The notes under the pieces were generated by a model. It was not told where the DNA came from, did no database searches, and saw only the letters and a program-made list of their open reading frames with translations. From positions 1-13,110 of the forward strand of contig JALLBK010000848.1 of NCBI GenBank assembly GCA_036940085.1: DNA of 13,110 nucleotides, in the 5' to 3' direction. Shown here piece by piece: positions 1 to 8,842 of the stretch. This stretch comes from Discostella pseudostelligera. Its lineage: Eukaryota > Bacillariophyta > Thalassiosirophyceae > Thalassiosirales > Thalassiosiraceae. The translations under genes were made by a program, and so were the position numbers. Position 1 is the first letter of the stretch. Every line of letters starts with the position of its first letter.

Positions 1-30
<30 letters not shown>
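1..30 (+). repeat. (TCG)10 trinucleotide repeat coding poly-Ser
   Basis: Ten perfect TCG units open the window and are followed by TCT, giving 11 visible Ser residues in the GT41 reading frame. The array may extend beyond the left edge. It lies before the first TPR-like helix and probably codes a flexible linker. Such runs often vary in length between alleles. Confidence 0.9.
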
Positions 31-32
<2 letters not shown>

Positions 33-2724
33 TCGCACCAACACCCCCGGCGTCAACATAAATGATGGTCAATCCAACTTTCATGAGGGGGTGCGATTAT
101 TCCAGCTAGGTCAATATAGCGAAGCATCGACTCACCTCTGGCGTGCAATCCTGCTGCACGACACTCAGAAGAATGATTACCGCGTAGACGATGCCTTCAC
201 ACCCTTTCTGCAATGCTACCATCGTCAGGGAAGAGTTGCCGATGGATTAATATTCGTGGCGGTGGAAAGCTACCTCCGTGGACAGGATGCCATGGGTGAT
301 TTGTACCTGAAACAGGCGCTACAGATGGATGCTGAACACGTGAGTGCGTTGGAATTACAGCAAATTGTAGCCGTGGACAAGGACGGCACATTGGCAAATA
401 ATGGTGGGCTGAAATTGCAACAGTTGAAAGAACTGAAGGGTGCAGTAGATTTGTCCAAGACGCTGGGTAGACAGAAGAATGAGAAAATGGGTGTTGGTGG
501 TGCAGACGACTTTTGGAGTCAATTCACTAATGAGGGAAGAATACACACGGCAAAACCAACTCCATCGTCAAAGTCGGCAGTCGAAGAAATGAGCATAGAT
601 ACCAACGACAACATGAACAACAAATCTCCTGAAGAAATATACAATCTTGCCACTTTACAATTCAACATCAAAAATTTACCCCGTGCCTCCGAACTATTCG
701 AATTATCTTGTCAAAAATCTGGCAAGACCCTATCAGTGGCATGCACTAATGCCATCTACCTTCGGACCAATTTATGTGATTGGGGTCCAGGAGGTTTGGG
801 TTTCGAGAGAGACATGGATTTTATTAAAAAAGTTACCATGGATGAGGTGCAAATGTATCGTTCGGTGATAGATGGGGAGCATGTCAGTGAGGACATGAAA
901 CGGTCGTTTGGTTTGGGCTACAGCAGCATCAACAACACAACCAGCAAAGAGAAGGAAGTTGCAGTCATACACTGGCAACGGACTACCAGCGTCCATCCAC
1001 ACATGATGCTTGGATATCCTTTGGAGAATGAATACACTCTATTAAAACGATACGTTGCGGAAAGCATGGCGGGCCTCGATGAGCTGCGGGCACGTGTCGA
1101 CGAAGGCGATGGTGGGTCGATTAAGGATCGCCCAAAGGAACTACCGTACAGTATTGATGAGATGCGTGAGAAGTTTTTGAGGAAGCATCGGGAGCATCTA
1201 TTCAAAGAGAGAGACCCTCCACCCGTTACACCAACGATCAAAGTTGGGTTCGTTGGATGTGGTTTCAATTCCAAGGCTGTGCTCTATCTTTCCCATGACA
1301 TGTTCCGATTCTTCGACCCATCCGTGGTGGAGATACATATTTTCTCCACTGGATCGCCAGATCATCCACGCTTCATTCAGGAGACGATGCGCGGAGTCGA
1401 TTGGCGCCAGCGTGTTATCGACAATGTTGATCACTTCCATGATGTGAGGAGGTATCAAAATGATCACATCGAGCTGGCGCGGTACATTCACAAGAGGGAA
1501 ATCGAAATATTGATCGAGTGGGACGGATATGCTCGACAAGGGGAGCGAGCAGCGGGCTTGATGGCTTTGCGACCAGCGCCGATTCAGATCCTGCATCAAG
1601 AGTTTTTGATGACATCGGGAGCACAGTACATCGACTACATTGTTACTGATCAGGTTGTCAGTCCGTTGAGGCTCCAGAATCTCTACACTGAGAAATTTCT
1701 GTATCTACCAAATCACTTCTTCAGCAAGGGCCATGCGGTACAGGAGGAAGTCCGTCCACCAGCTTTGGAGTATCCACAGAAAGAGAAGGGTTCGGAGTTC
1801 CAACTTGGAGTTGGACCTCCTCAGGAGAATGCTTGCCTATCTTCCAACCCGCTAGGCATTACGGAGAATTTGCAGGGGCAAAATGTGTCGTTCGTCTATT
1901 GTAACTTCAACAAGTTTCTGAAGAATAATCCAGAAACAATGCAGAGCTGGATCCGGATACTGCAGGATGTTCCCAATTCGATCTTATGCCTGTTGGAAAA
2001 TCCGAAAGAGGCCGTTGCTAATCTACGGATATTTGTCGCCGAGGTAACTTCCGTCGGTGATAACAACAATGGCATTTCGGATGTCAACATCAATGATCGC
2101 ATTCACTTCCTACCATGGGAAAAGAATCCGTTTGATCATCAACAGCGTTCCTATTCTCTATGCAATGTGATGCTTGATTCGCATCCATACAATGGCCATA
2201 CGACAGCTCAAGATGCATTATACGCTGGAGTACCTATTGTCACACGATCAGACGGTGAGGATATGGCATCCAGAGTAACAACATCTGCAAACATTGTGTT
2301 GGGTCTTGATGAATTGAATGCCTACAACGGCGTCGAGGAGTATGAAAGTATCGCTATTCGGTTGGGCACCGACGAGAAGTGGTTTAAGTCTATTAGAACA
2401 AACCTGATATCGAGCTGCTTAGAAAAGAATCCCATGCACCCCTTTTGGGATGTCCCTCGGTGAGTGAAGATATTTGATTAATGCCCTTTTTCATGCGCTC
2501 CACGTTCTAAGTTTACTTGTAACGCGACAAACCTGTGCAGTTATGTCCAGAATTTCCAACGTGGACTTTCACTTGCTTGGAAGCATTTCCTTGACGGCGA
2601 CGAAATCGACCACATTGTTGTTCAGGAAGTGGACGACGGAGGAAATGTGATGATCGGCACCACTGAAACAGAGCTGACAGCAAGAGATAAAAAGAGAAGA
2701 GATACAAAACCGATTAACTTCTAA
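1..2724 (+). CDS. O-GlcNAc transferase / SPINDLY-like glycosyltransferase (GT41), 5'-partial; exons 1-2459 and 2541-2724
   Basis: The frame is open from base 1, so the gene starts upstream; the GTG at 91 is internal. The visible 880 residues begin with 11 Ser, followed by TPR-like helices (about residues 25-130 and 210-255). The catalytic region follows: CDWG near 259, SVHPH near 330, KVGFVG near 414, LRPAPIQ near 523, TSGA...DYIVTDQ near 537, VYCNFNKFLK near 632 and NGHTT near 731. These blocks are typical of GT41 enzymes, which transfer GlcNAc (OGT) or fucose (SPY) from nucleotide sugars to Ser/Thr of nuclear and cytosolic proteins. The Lys of FNxxxK, known to contact UDP in OGT, is present (about residue 641). 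Exon 2 adds YVQNFQRGLSLAWKHFLDG, the family's C-terminal helix, and a charged tail ending KPINF. Odd point: the usual DFxxH motif after the first strand reads GFNSKA, without the Asp or His. The donor sugar cannot be told from sequence. Confidence 0.9.
2460..2540 (+). other. spliceosomal intron (81 bp, phase 2) in the GT41 gene
   Basis: The donor is GTGAGT at 2460-2465 and the acceptor is TGCAG ending at 2540, with a branch-like TTCTAAG about 30 bases upstream of it. Joining CG (2458-2459) to T (2541) restores an Arg codon and leads straight into the conserved C-terminal GT41 helix, which supports the splice strongly. If retained, the intron ends the protein at TGA 2461-2463, inside the donor itself, removing the last 61 residues. 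Confidence 0.88.
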
Positions 2725-4889
2725 AGCAATTTGTGCTAAAAGCATTTGTCAAGGTTCGTCGTATTATTGTGGCTACTCATCCTGAGCAACCTAATCCTTT
2801 GCATCTATATGATCAGCATGATCATCAGCATAATTGTCCAAACATATGATGATGCTCATCCCCAGCATCAGGGCACCATCACTGTCACAATCACTGCTCC
2901 TCATTGCCTTTATGTTGCTCCTCCTCCACATCCTGCTGCACCATTAGCATCTTCTCCAGTATCACCATGTCACATTATCATCTTAGAGGTGATGGTCCCT
3001 GCACAGCAATATGCTCCACTATGCTCCTCCTAAACCTTTGTTGCCATCCTGAGCATCCTGATTGCTCCTCACTCATCATGCTTCTTGCTTCTGCTTTCTG
3101 CTCCCTCCTTGTCCCTCATACTCAGCATCACTCATCTTCATCACAATCACCCACAATCCTCATTGTTAGCATTTAGCGTCATCACTGCTCAACAACAAGC
3201 ATCGCTTTTCTTCCACGAGCATGCTACTCCTCCTCCTGCTCCTCCTCCTCAGCAATTGATAGTAGTACCACCATCTTCCTCGCATCACTCCTCCTGCTCC
3301 TGCTCCTGCTCCTGCCTCCTGCTCCTCCATGTCATCAGCAGTGGCATCACCATCACATCCACTTCAGCATCACTCCCATCAGCAGCATGACTGTTCCTCA
3401 TCCTCATCCTGCTCCTCTGCATCATTTTCACAATCTCCTCGGCATCATCAGCAGCAGCAGCATCATCAGCACCTTGATCCTTGCTTGGCATTACTACTCT
3501 CGCTCCTCCTCTGCCATCTGCTTCCTGCTCACCATTCTTGCCTTGCTGGTTGCTGCTCCAGTTCTGACCTTCCTCCTTATCAGCATTATCATCATGATCA
3601 CCACCATCATGGCACATCATCCTCAGCACCATCCAGTCCTTCCAAACTTATCACTGCAGCCAACCAATCACCATGATCACTCTTGCACATCATCAGCATC
3701 ACTGTCTCCATGTGCTCCTGGCTCCTGCTGCTCCTCCTCATCTTCACAACCACCTGATGGTGCTCATGTTCCTGCTCCAGTTCTGACCTTATTCCTCCTT
3801 ATTAGCAAGAGCAGCAGCAGGAGCCTCACCACTTTACAATCATCCCTCTCAAGACAAAATCCGTTATCTATCGCCAATTCACTTTTTTTGTCAGGAACTG
3901 ATTACTACAAGCAACTTTGTAAACTTTGGTAAGAAACCAATTGTTTCTCAGATCTACAATTTTTATTTAGCATTAGCATCACTGCACACTCATAACTCAC
4001 CTAATTTGTTGCTGTTCCTCATGCTCCTGCCACCCCTGCTCCTCATCATCATCTTTACCATCCTCAGCATCAACATCACCACCATTACCATCCTTGCCAT
4101 TAACGCTCCTCATGCCTGCTGCTCCTGACCTCCCCACCTCAGCATTCTCATGACAAGAAGCACAAACACCATCACCGTCCAGACTTGGTACCAACTCAGT
4201 CCTCCTTCCTAAGCATCACTGTTCCCCTGAATGCTCCTGCTGATCCTCTTATCTTCATGATGAATGATGATTGCTCTCCTCCTGCTGCTGCTGCTGCTGC
4301 TGTTCTCCTCAGCATCACCACCACCATGATCACACCACTAATATTGGTACTACTAGTCGCTCTCCGTGTCACAGGAGTTGTCTTCCTTACATTGGGCATC
4401 TCACTGGTGCACATCACTATCCATCACTGTTCCTCATCCCCCTCAGTTGCTGTTGCTCCTTGTTGTCATCATCTTCACCATCATCAGCATTATCAGTATT
4501 ACTGCTCCTTGTCATGGTTGCTGCTCCTTCTTCCCTTGCTCCTTGTTTTTATCCTCGTCATCATCCTCTTCTTTAGCCTCAGCATTCTCACCATAAGAAT
4601 CACCACCATCATCTCAAGAATAGTAATCAATAATGACAATCACCATCACCATCCTTCTTGGTGCCATCATCACAAAAGTTGTATCACTCCTGCACAATAC
4701 CATCACTCTTGTTGCGCATCATCAGTTCCTCATGATCCTGTGTGGTGCTCTCCTCCTCATCTTCATGACCATCACCATGTCATTGCTCCTGCTCATCCTA
4801 CTACTGCTGCTCCTCCTCCTTCCTCCTCCTCCTCATCATCATGATTGTATCATCTCATGGGGATTTACCCAGCAGCCACCTCAGCATCC

Positions 4890-4947
4890 ATATTCAATCA
4901 GCATGATTGTGTAATAGGATATTCAATCAGCATGATTGTGTAATAAG
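4890..4947. repeat. 29-bp tandem duplication (2 copies)
   Basis: Two adjacent copies (4890-4918 and 4919-4947) begin ATATTCAATCAGCATGATTG and differ at one base near the end. The pair is more AT-rich than the surrounding CTC/CAT words and looks like a recent slippage event. Confidence 0.9.
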
Positions 4948-5137
4948 AATACTCCTCGTCCTTCTTCTTTTTCTTTCCTTTGTCTCATCTACCTGCCGCC
5001 CCCTAACATCATCATCAGCATCAGCATCAGCATGATGATGAATGATGATCCTCCTCCTCTGCTGCTCCTCAATATGGTGCTCATCCTATTGCTTCTGTTG
5101 ATCCCTCTGTTCATCTGTTGATACTACTAATTACTAC

Positions 5138-5236
5138 TAAGAAGCCCACCTGCTGTTCTTGACCCTCATCCTGACACTGCTGTTCCTACCCCTGCTCCTC
5201 AGTAAGAAGCCCACTTACTGTTGCCCCTCATCCTGA
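5138..5236. repeat. imperfect direct repeat, about 35 bp
   Basis: TAAGAAGCCCAC followed by a CTGTT-CCCTCATCCTGA word occurs at 5138-5174 and again at 5203-5236 with small changes. This is another local duplication in the low-complexity tract. Confidence 0.75.
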
Positions 5237-5571
5237 GTACTCTACTAGTCCTAATAGGACACATCCTACACATCGAAACCATCCTAACCTTAATCTCAGC
5301 ACCATTCACATTCAGCATTGTTTGGCATCAATGATCTTGTCCTCATGCTGCTTAGTATGCTCCACCAGGCACCAAAATGTAGTAGCTACTGCTACTAACT
5401 GTTCTGCTGCAGCACATTATGATCCTGCTTGCTGTTGTTGTCATCCTCCTTGTCCTTATCCTTCTTGTTGGACCTCTCTGCTGCACCACATTTTGTGGGC
5501 TCCTCCTCAGCATCCAAGAAGCAGCAGCAGGAAGAGGATGTGGATGGTCAATGGTGGGGCAAGTCCAAGGG

Positions 5572-5576
5572 CAAGG
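5572..5576. repeat. target site duplication CAAGG (left)
   Basis: CAAGG directly precedes the TGTTG LTR terminus and is identical to 11436-11440. A 5-bp duplication is the usual size for Ty1/copia integrases. It shows that the two LTRs belong to one insertion event. Confidence 0.9.
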
Positions 5577-5799
5577 TGTTGGGGAACCGCACCAGCGGTC
5601 GCCCTTTTAAGCACACCTATTCGTTAGAAACTGGACTCGTTCCAATTAATTCTTTAGATGATTATCTTATCGAAGTGAGCTTGGGAGTTCCATGCTGACT
5701 GTGTATCCAGACACTCGTCTGTCCATATACACACCCATTATCATATGTACATCTCCCGGCACACTTAATATTTACATTGCCGAAGCTTTTGCTCCAACA
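5577..5799 (-). repeat. 3' LTR (223 bp)
   Basis: It begins TGTTGGGG and ends CAACA in plus-strand order. It aligns with 11213-11435 without gaps, with 20 differences, all transitions. The RNase H frame runs into it and stops at TAA 5774-5772. It holds a hairpin at 5585-5600 and the word ATTATCTTATCGAAG at 5661-5675, which is inverted beside the other LTR. Confidence 0.96.
5585..5600 (-). other. LTR terminal hairpin (3' LTR copy)
   Basis: In the element's RNA sense the arms GACCGC and GCGGTT flank a 4-base loop TGGT and pair over six positions, counting one G-U pair. A flanking GGG/CCC extends the stem beyond one C-C mismatch. The copy at 11221-11236 has different bases but the same pairing. 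Confidence 0.65.
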
Positions 5800-5809
5800 C
5801 ACTCCTGTG
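5800..5809 (-). promoter_or_regulatory. possible polypurine tract
   Basis: In the element's sense, CACAGGAGTG abuts the 3' LTR. It is a short and imperfect purine run at the position where plus-strand DNA synthesis is normally primed. No better purine run is adjacent, so the call rests mainly on position. Confidence 0.35.
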
Positions 5810-5827
5810 ACGCGACATCATGCGTCA
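5808..5827. repeat. short inverted repeat next to 3' LTR
   Basis: TGACGC (5808-5813) and GCGTCA (5822-5827) are perfect complements around an 8-base loop, just inside the 3' LTR and within the last codons of pol. It could fold in RNA, or be chance. Confidence 0.45.
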
Positions 5828-7159
5828 TATTCTTGCGGCCGGCCTCACTCACCGGATTGCGAGTCAATACTTTGCACATTTCTTTCTTTGGGAGCGCACC
5901 CATGATGAGATCTCTAAATCTTTTAAAAGTTGATCCCTGCAACGGCTTCGTCATGAAATCTGCAACCATTTTAGCCATTGGACACCATTCAACGTGCACT
6001 TCTCCTTTCGAAATCCTATCCGTGATGAAGAAGTAACGTATGTTGATGTGTTTTGTTCGCTTGCTGCTCAATGCCTTGCCATTTCTTTCCAGTAGCATGG
6101 TGCTTTTGTTGTCCTGGAAAATGATATTATTGCTTACTTTGTACCCTTGAGCCTTTAAGAAGTATCGTGTCCAAAGTATTGATGGCATCATGTCATCCAC
6201 TCCCACAAGTTCACTTTCTGTAGAACTGCGAGTGTTCAGTTTTTGCTTGGTTGAGCATACAATGGGAAATCCTCTACCCATCATGAGTCCGCCACCAGTG
6301 TGGCCTCTCATGTTGGCATGTACCGCGAACGATGCATCTACGTACCAATGTAATACACCACCTTTGTCAGATCCCAGTATTAAAGGCATTTCTGTCGTTG
6401 ATCTGAGATATTCCACAAGGTGTTCTAACTTCCTCCAATTGTCAATATCAGGTGCTCTCACTCTTGTTGTGAGAAACGCTATTGCCACCGATGCATCTGG
6501 TCTTGCTCACTTTACCAGATACAGGGCTTTGGCTACGATATTGTGGAATGCAGTCGCCTTCATCGGCGTTAATTTCTCCGAGTCCTCATTGACTTTGAAG
6601 AGATCTTCTGGGGCAGCGCTTGATCTGCCCTTCTTTGTTCATTTATTTTGGACAAGCTTAAACCCTTCATCATTGGTTGCCGATGAAGCTTTGTCCCATG
6701 CCGAGATGACATCCTTCACGTACTCGGTCATTGTAATCTTGACTTGGTGCTTTGATGTAAAATCCAAAGTCATTCCAAGATACTTGTGCACTTTGCCGCA
6801 GTGCACTTTCATTTTGCCGCTCCCATCTTTGAAAATGCTCTCGTAATCGCATCGTAACCATTTGATGGTGGAGTCGATCACCTTAGACATTTTATGGGAG
6901 ATCTTGCAGTCGTCGACGTGGAAGCAAATTGTGCACTGGCTTCCTTTGATCGTCTTGTTCCATACGCAGGGGTCATATGGATTCATTTTGTAGCCATTTT
7001 CTTTTAGGATGTTGGTGAATTTCTGATAGTAAATGAGGCTGGCAACCATCGTGCCATATAATGCATTCAAGCATTCCACTAGTAATTGTTTGTTGCCTCT
7101 TTTGTCGGTTGTCATGTGCGGTCCGTAGACTTCTGGTGCAATTTTTACCAGCATATCCA

Positions 7160-8461
7160 CTAACATTCCTCGTATGCAAATGATGACGTGCTTCTTCTCA
7201 TCTTCCACCACTGTCTGGATGAAAGCATTGAGCACGTCAATGACCGCCATTTCTCTCTCTTTGATCGCGTCAGCCATGGAGGTGAGTATGACCGACTTGG
7301 TGGCAACTGTAGGGGAACTTGACTCCTCTTTGTCAATGTACCCTCTTGTTTGTTACCTCTGGCTACTGTTCTTCCTTTGATTTTGCCTGTTCGTTTCATT
7401 TTCATGAAGATATGAGACTCTAGGATAGTTGTCTTTTGTTTATCATTCAGCTCGCTCCATTTCACTGGTCGGGAGGAATTTCTCCAGTGGAGCTGCTTCA
7501 TCTCGGATTCGGCTGCTACTATCTTTGCTTCATTACCCCACATTTTTATTGCTACCTTCAGTGTCAGTTGTGTCATTATTATTCCAACTACTCTGTCATC
7601 AATATCGTCTTGCTTTGACTCCAATTGTGCTAATTGGGTTGCTGCGTATTGATATGACTTCCCTTTCATGCTTGGTTGGTATGACAACGGCTTGTTGCAT
7701 TCTCTCGTTGAACGACATGTTCCCTTGTTAGATGTGTGGGTTGCCGCCGGCTTCTCTTTGGCCGGTGTGGCTGTGCGCGAGGTGCGTGCAATGGGTTGTG
7801 CTGGCTCTGTGGTAGGCTCGAATTCCACTGCATCGTTGTTCTCGGCGCTCTTGTTGATTTCAGTACTCGTGTTTTCAGTTGGTTCGAGTAGGAGGGGTGT
7901 TTCATCTGTGTCAGGTGGGGTGTCGGGATCATAATTATCGTTTGATTTTGGACTATCACTGTCCGTATCCACTCCTGGGAGCTTGACATCATCAGCGACC
8001 ACTCCTGGGGTCTCATACTGGGCATCATCTGCTGTATAATGCTCAGCGTCAGCGTCACCGATTTCCTGACCAGCTCTGTCGTAAAAGGTGAGGCGTTGTG
8101 GTTGATCATTGGCGAGTTTGTTGACTCTCGCGATGACTGTAGAGGGCATCAGAATAACGTGCCATGATTGACGCGTGACGGCCTTCGCTGTTGTCAGCGT
8201 GTAGAAGTGTTGGCCGCCTTGTTTGTTTGTGCTTGGCCCGAGTGAGATGGCTCCCTGCATCTGAGCAGCCAGGCTGTTGTGCAGGCTGTCTTCTTCGTGG
8301 ACTTGGCAATAGGTGCCAAATGGGAGGCAATAATGCTTGTAGTTTATGCGCTCTCCAGACATGATTGTTTTTGGGCTGTACTGACTCAATACTCCACCCT
8401 TCGCTGGGAAGTAATTCAGTAGCTTGACGACAAAGAATACCATATGCATTGTCATTTGCAT
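7160..8461 (-). pseudogene. integrase C-terminal region, acidic linker and start of reverse transcriptase
   Basis: This frame begins within the integrase (MHMVFFVVKLLNYFPAKGG) and passes through SPKTIMSGE, YCQVHEED and TVIARVN blocks that I remember as typical of diatom copia polyproteins. About 150 residues rich in Asp, Glu, Pro, Thr and Ser follow, a linker with little constraint. Then come MKQLHWRNS, PVKWSELNDKQK and GRTVARGNKQ, the N-terminal fingers of the reverse transcriptase. After GNKQ the sense frame moves to the one ending at 5772; a one-base loss near 7350 explains this. The remaining residues down to 7160 are off-frame shadow. Confidence 0.85.
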
Positions 8462-8480
8462 GGGTATTGATGTGAACGGG

Positions 8481-8842
8481 AGTGAATCCGCCGCTCGACG
8501 AATGGTTCGTGTTCATTTGTGCTTGTGAGGTTGAGTCGAGGAGCGCCTGGAAGCTCAAAAAGGAGCTTTTCAAGTGGGGAGAATTCGCCATCTGTAGTCA
8601 TGGTCATGACTTGGAAACCGCATTGCAGGTAATAATTAAAAATGGCCTTGAATTCTTTCCTTCACAACATGGATGTGCTGCTTGACGAACGGTTCGTGTT
8701 CATTCACGCTCGTGAGGTTGAGTCGAGGAGCGCCTGGAAGCTCAAAAAGGAGCTTTTCGAGTGGGGAGAATTTGCCATCTGCAGTCACGGTCATGACTTG
8801 GAAACCGCGTTGCAGGGAATAATTAAAAATGGCCTTGAATTA
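8481..8842 (-). pseudogene. duplicated integrase catalytic core segment
   Basis: Both copies encode FKAIFNY, then a second catalytic Asp in an ADG or TDG block followed by FSPLEKLLFELPGAP, then NEHEPFV. The upstream copy (8680-8841 in plus coordinates) is entered through a TAA at 8842-8840 and carries Asp at 8779-8777, but has Lys (AAG, 8683-8681) where the other copy has the likely catalytic Glu (GAG, 8496-8494, in FVERRIH). It keeps HIHVVKERI. The other copy loses that segment and jumps to a frame reading LPFTSIP. The first catalytic Asp lies upstream at 8950. The 187-bp unit is not a multiple of three, so it shifts the frame. Confidence 0.88.
8493..8841. repeat. tandem duplication, 187-bp period, inside integrase
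   Basis: Positions 8493-8654 match 8680-8841 at a constant offset of 187 with no gaps. About a dozen differences are visible; most are C/T or G/A changes at CpG, and one is a transversion (T/G at 8630/8817). The bases between (8655-8679) match weakly the sequence before the first copy, so the duplicated unit was probably the full 187 bp. Confidence 0.93.

Larger units (their letters stand above)
2725..5571. repeat. pyrimidine-biased low-complexity intergenic region
   Basis: Nearly the whole stretch is built from shuffled CTCCTG, CATCAT, CTGCTC and CAGCATCA words on the plus strand, with long purine-poor runs. The motif CTCAGCATC recurs many times, and longer imperfect copies exist: CTGCTCCAGTTCTGACCT appears near 3553 and again near 3773. 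Open frames here (for example 3387-3932 and 4185-4844) encode only Ser/His/Leu/Ile-rich low-complexity peptides and are read as artefacts. A short island at about 3838-3975 is not simple sequence but holds no gene I recognise. By eye there are only about 20 CpG in 2.85 kb. I see no RNA gene and no clear polyadenylation signal for the upstream gene. Confidence 0.75.
5772..7350 (-). pseudogene. reverse transcriptase and RNase H part of pol (broken)
   Basis: One frame runs from about 7350 down to TAA at 5774-5772, inside the 3' LTR. The reverse transcriptase shows the first catalytic Asp in DVLNAFIQT (about 7238) and the catalytic pair in CFHVDDCKISH (VDD at 6917-6909). RNase H shows its four acidic residues: Asp in WYVDASF (6338), Glu in STESELVG (6218), Asp in FQDNKST (6113) and Asp in VADFMTKPLQG (5960). 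Two TGA codons interrupt the frame, at 6641-6639 and 6509-6507, both where an Arg (CGA) would fit, as CpG transitions would give. At about 7350 the frame joins the upstream pol frame only through a one-base shift. Copia RT-RNase H copies element RNA into DNA in the virus-like particle; this copy is inactive as read. Confidence 0.92.

Noticed and set aside
91..93. GTG as the start of the glycosyltransferase gene
   Set aside because: The frame is open to base 1 and the residues before it continue the first TPR-like helix; eukaryotic genes also rarely start at GTG. The true start is outside the window.
1198..1599. Minus-strand open frames inside the glycosyltransferase gene (also 918-1274)
   Set aside because: They overlap a strongly conserved plus-strand coding sequence and show no recognisable motif.
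3285..3632. Acidic minus-strand frame (and 3997-4194) as a possible acidic protein
   Set aside because: It is the complement of the same simple sequence; no domain, no splice structure and no conserved block.
3387..3932. 181-residue plus-strand frame, and the similar 219-residue frame at 4185-4844 with hydrophobic runs
   Set aside because: The peptides are Ser/His/Leu/Ile low complexity that follows from CTC/CAT/ATC words; apparent membrane segments are composition artefacts and several frames are open at once.
6190..6846. 218-residue plus-strand frame across RT-RNase H
   Set aside because: It is antisense to the RNase H and RT motifs on the minus strand; no family resemblance.
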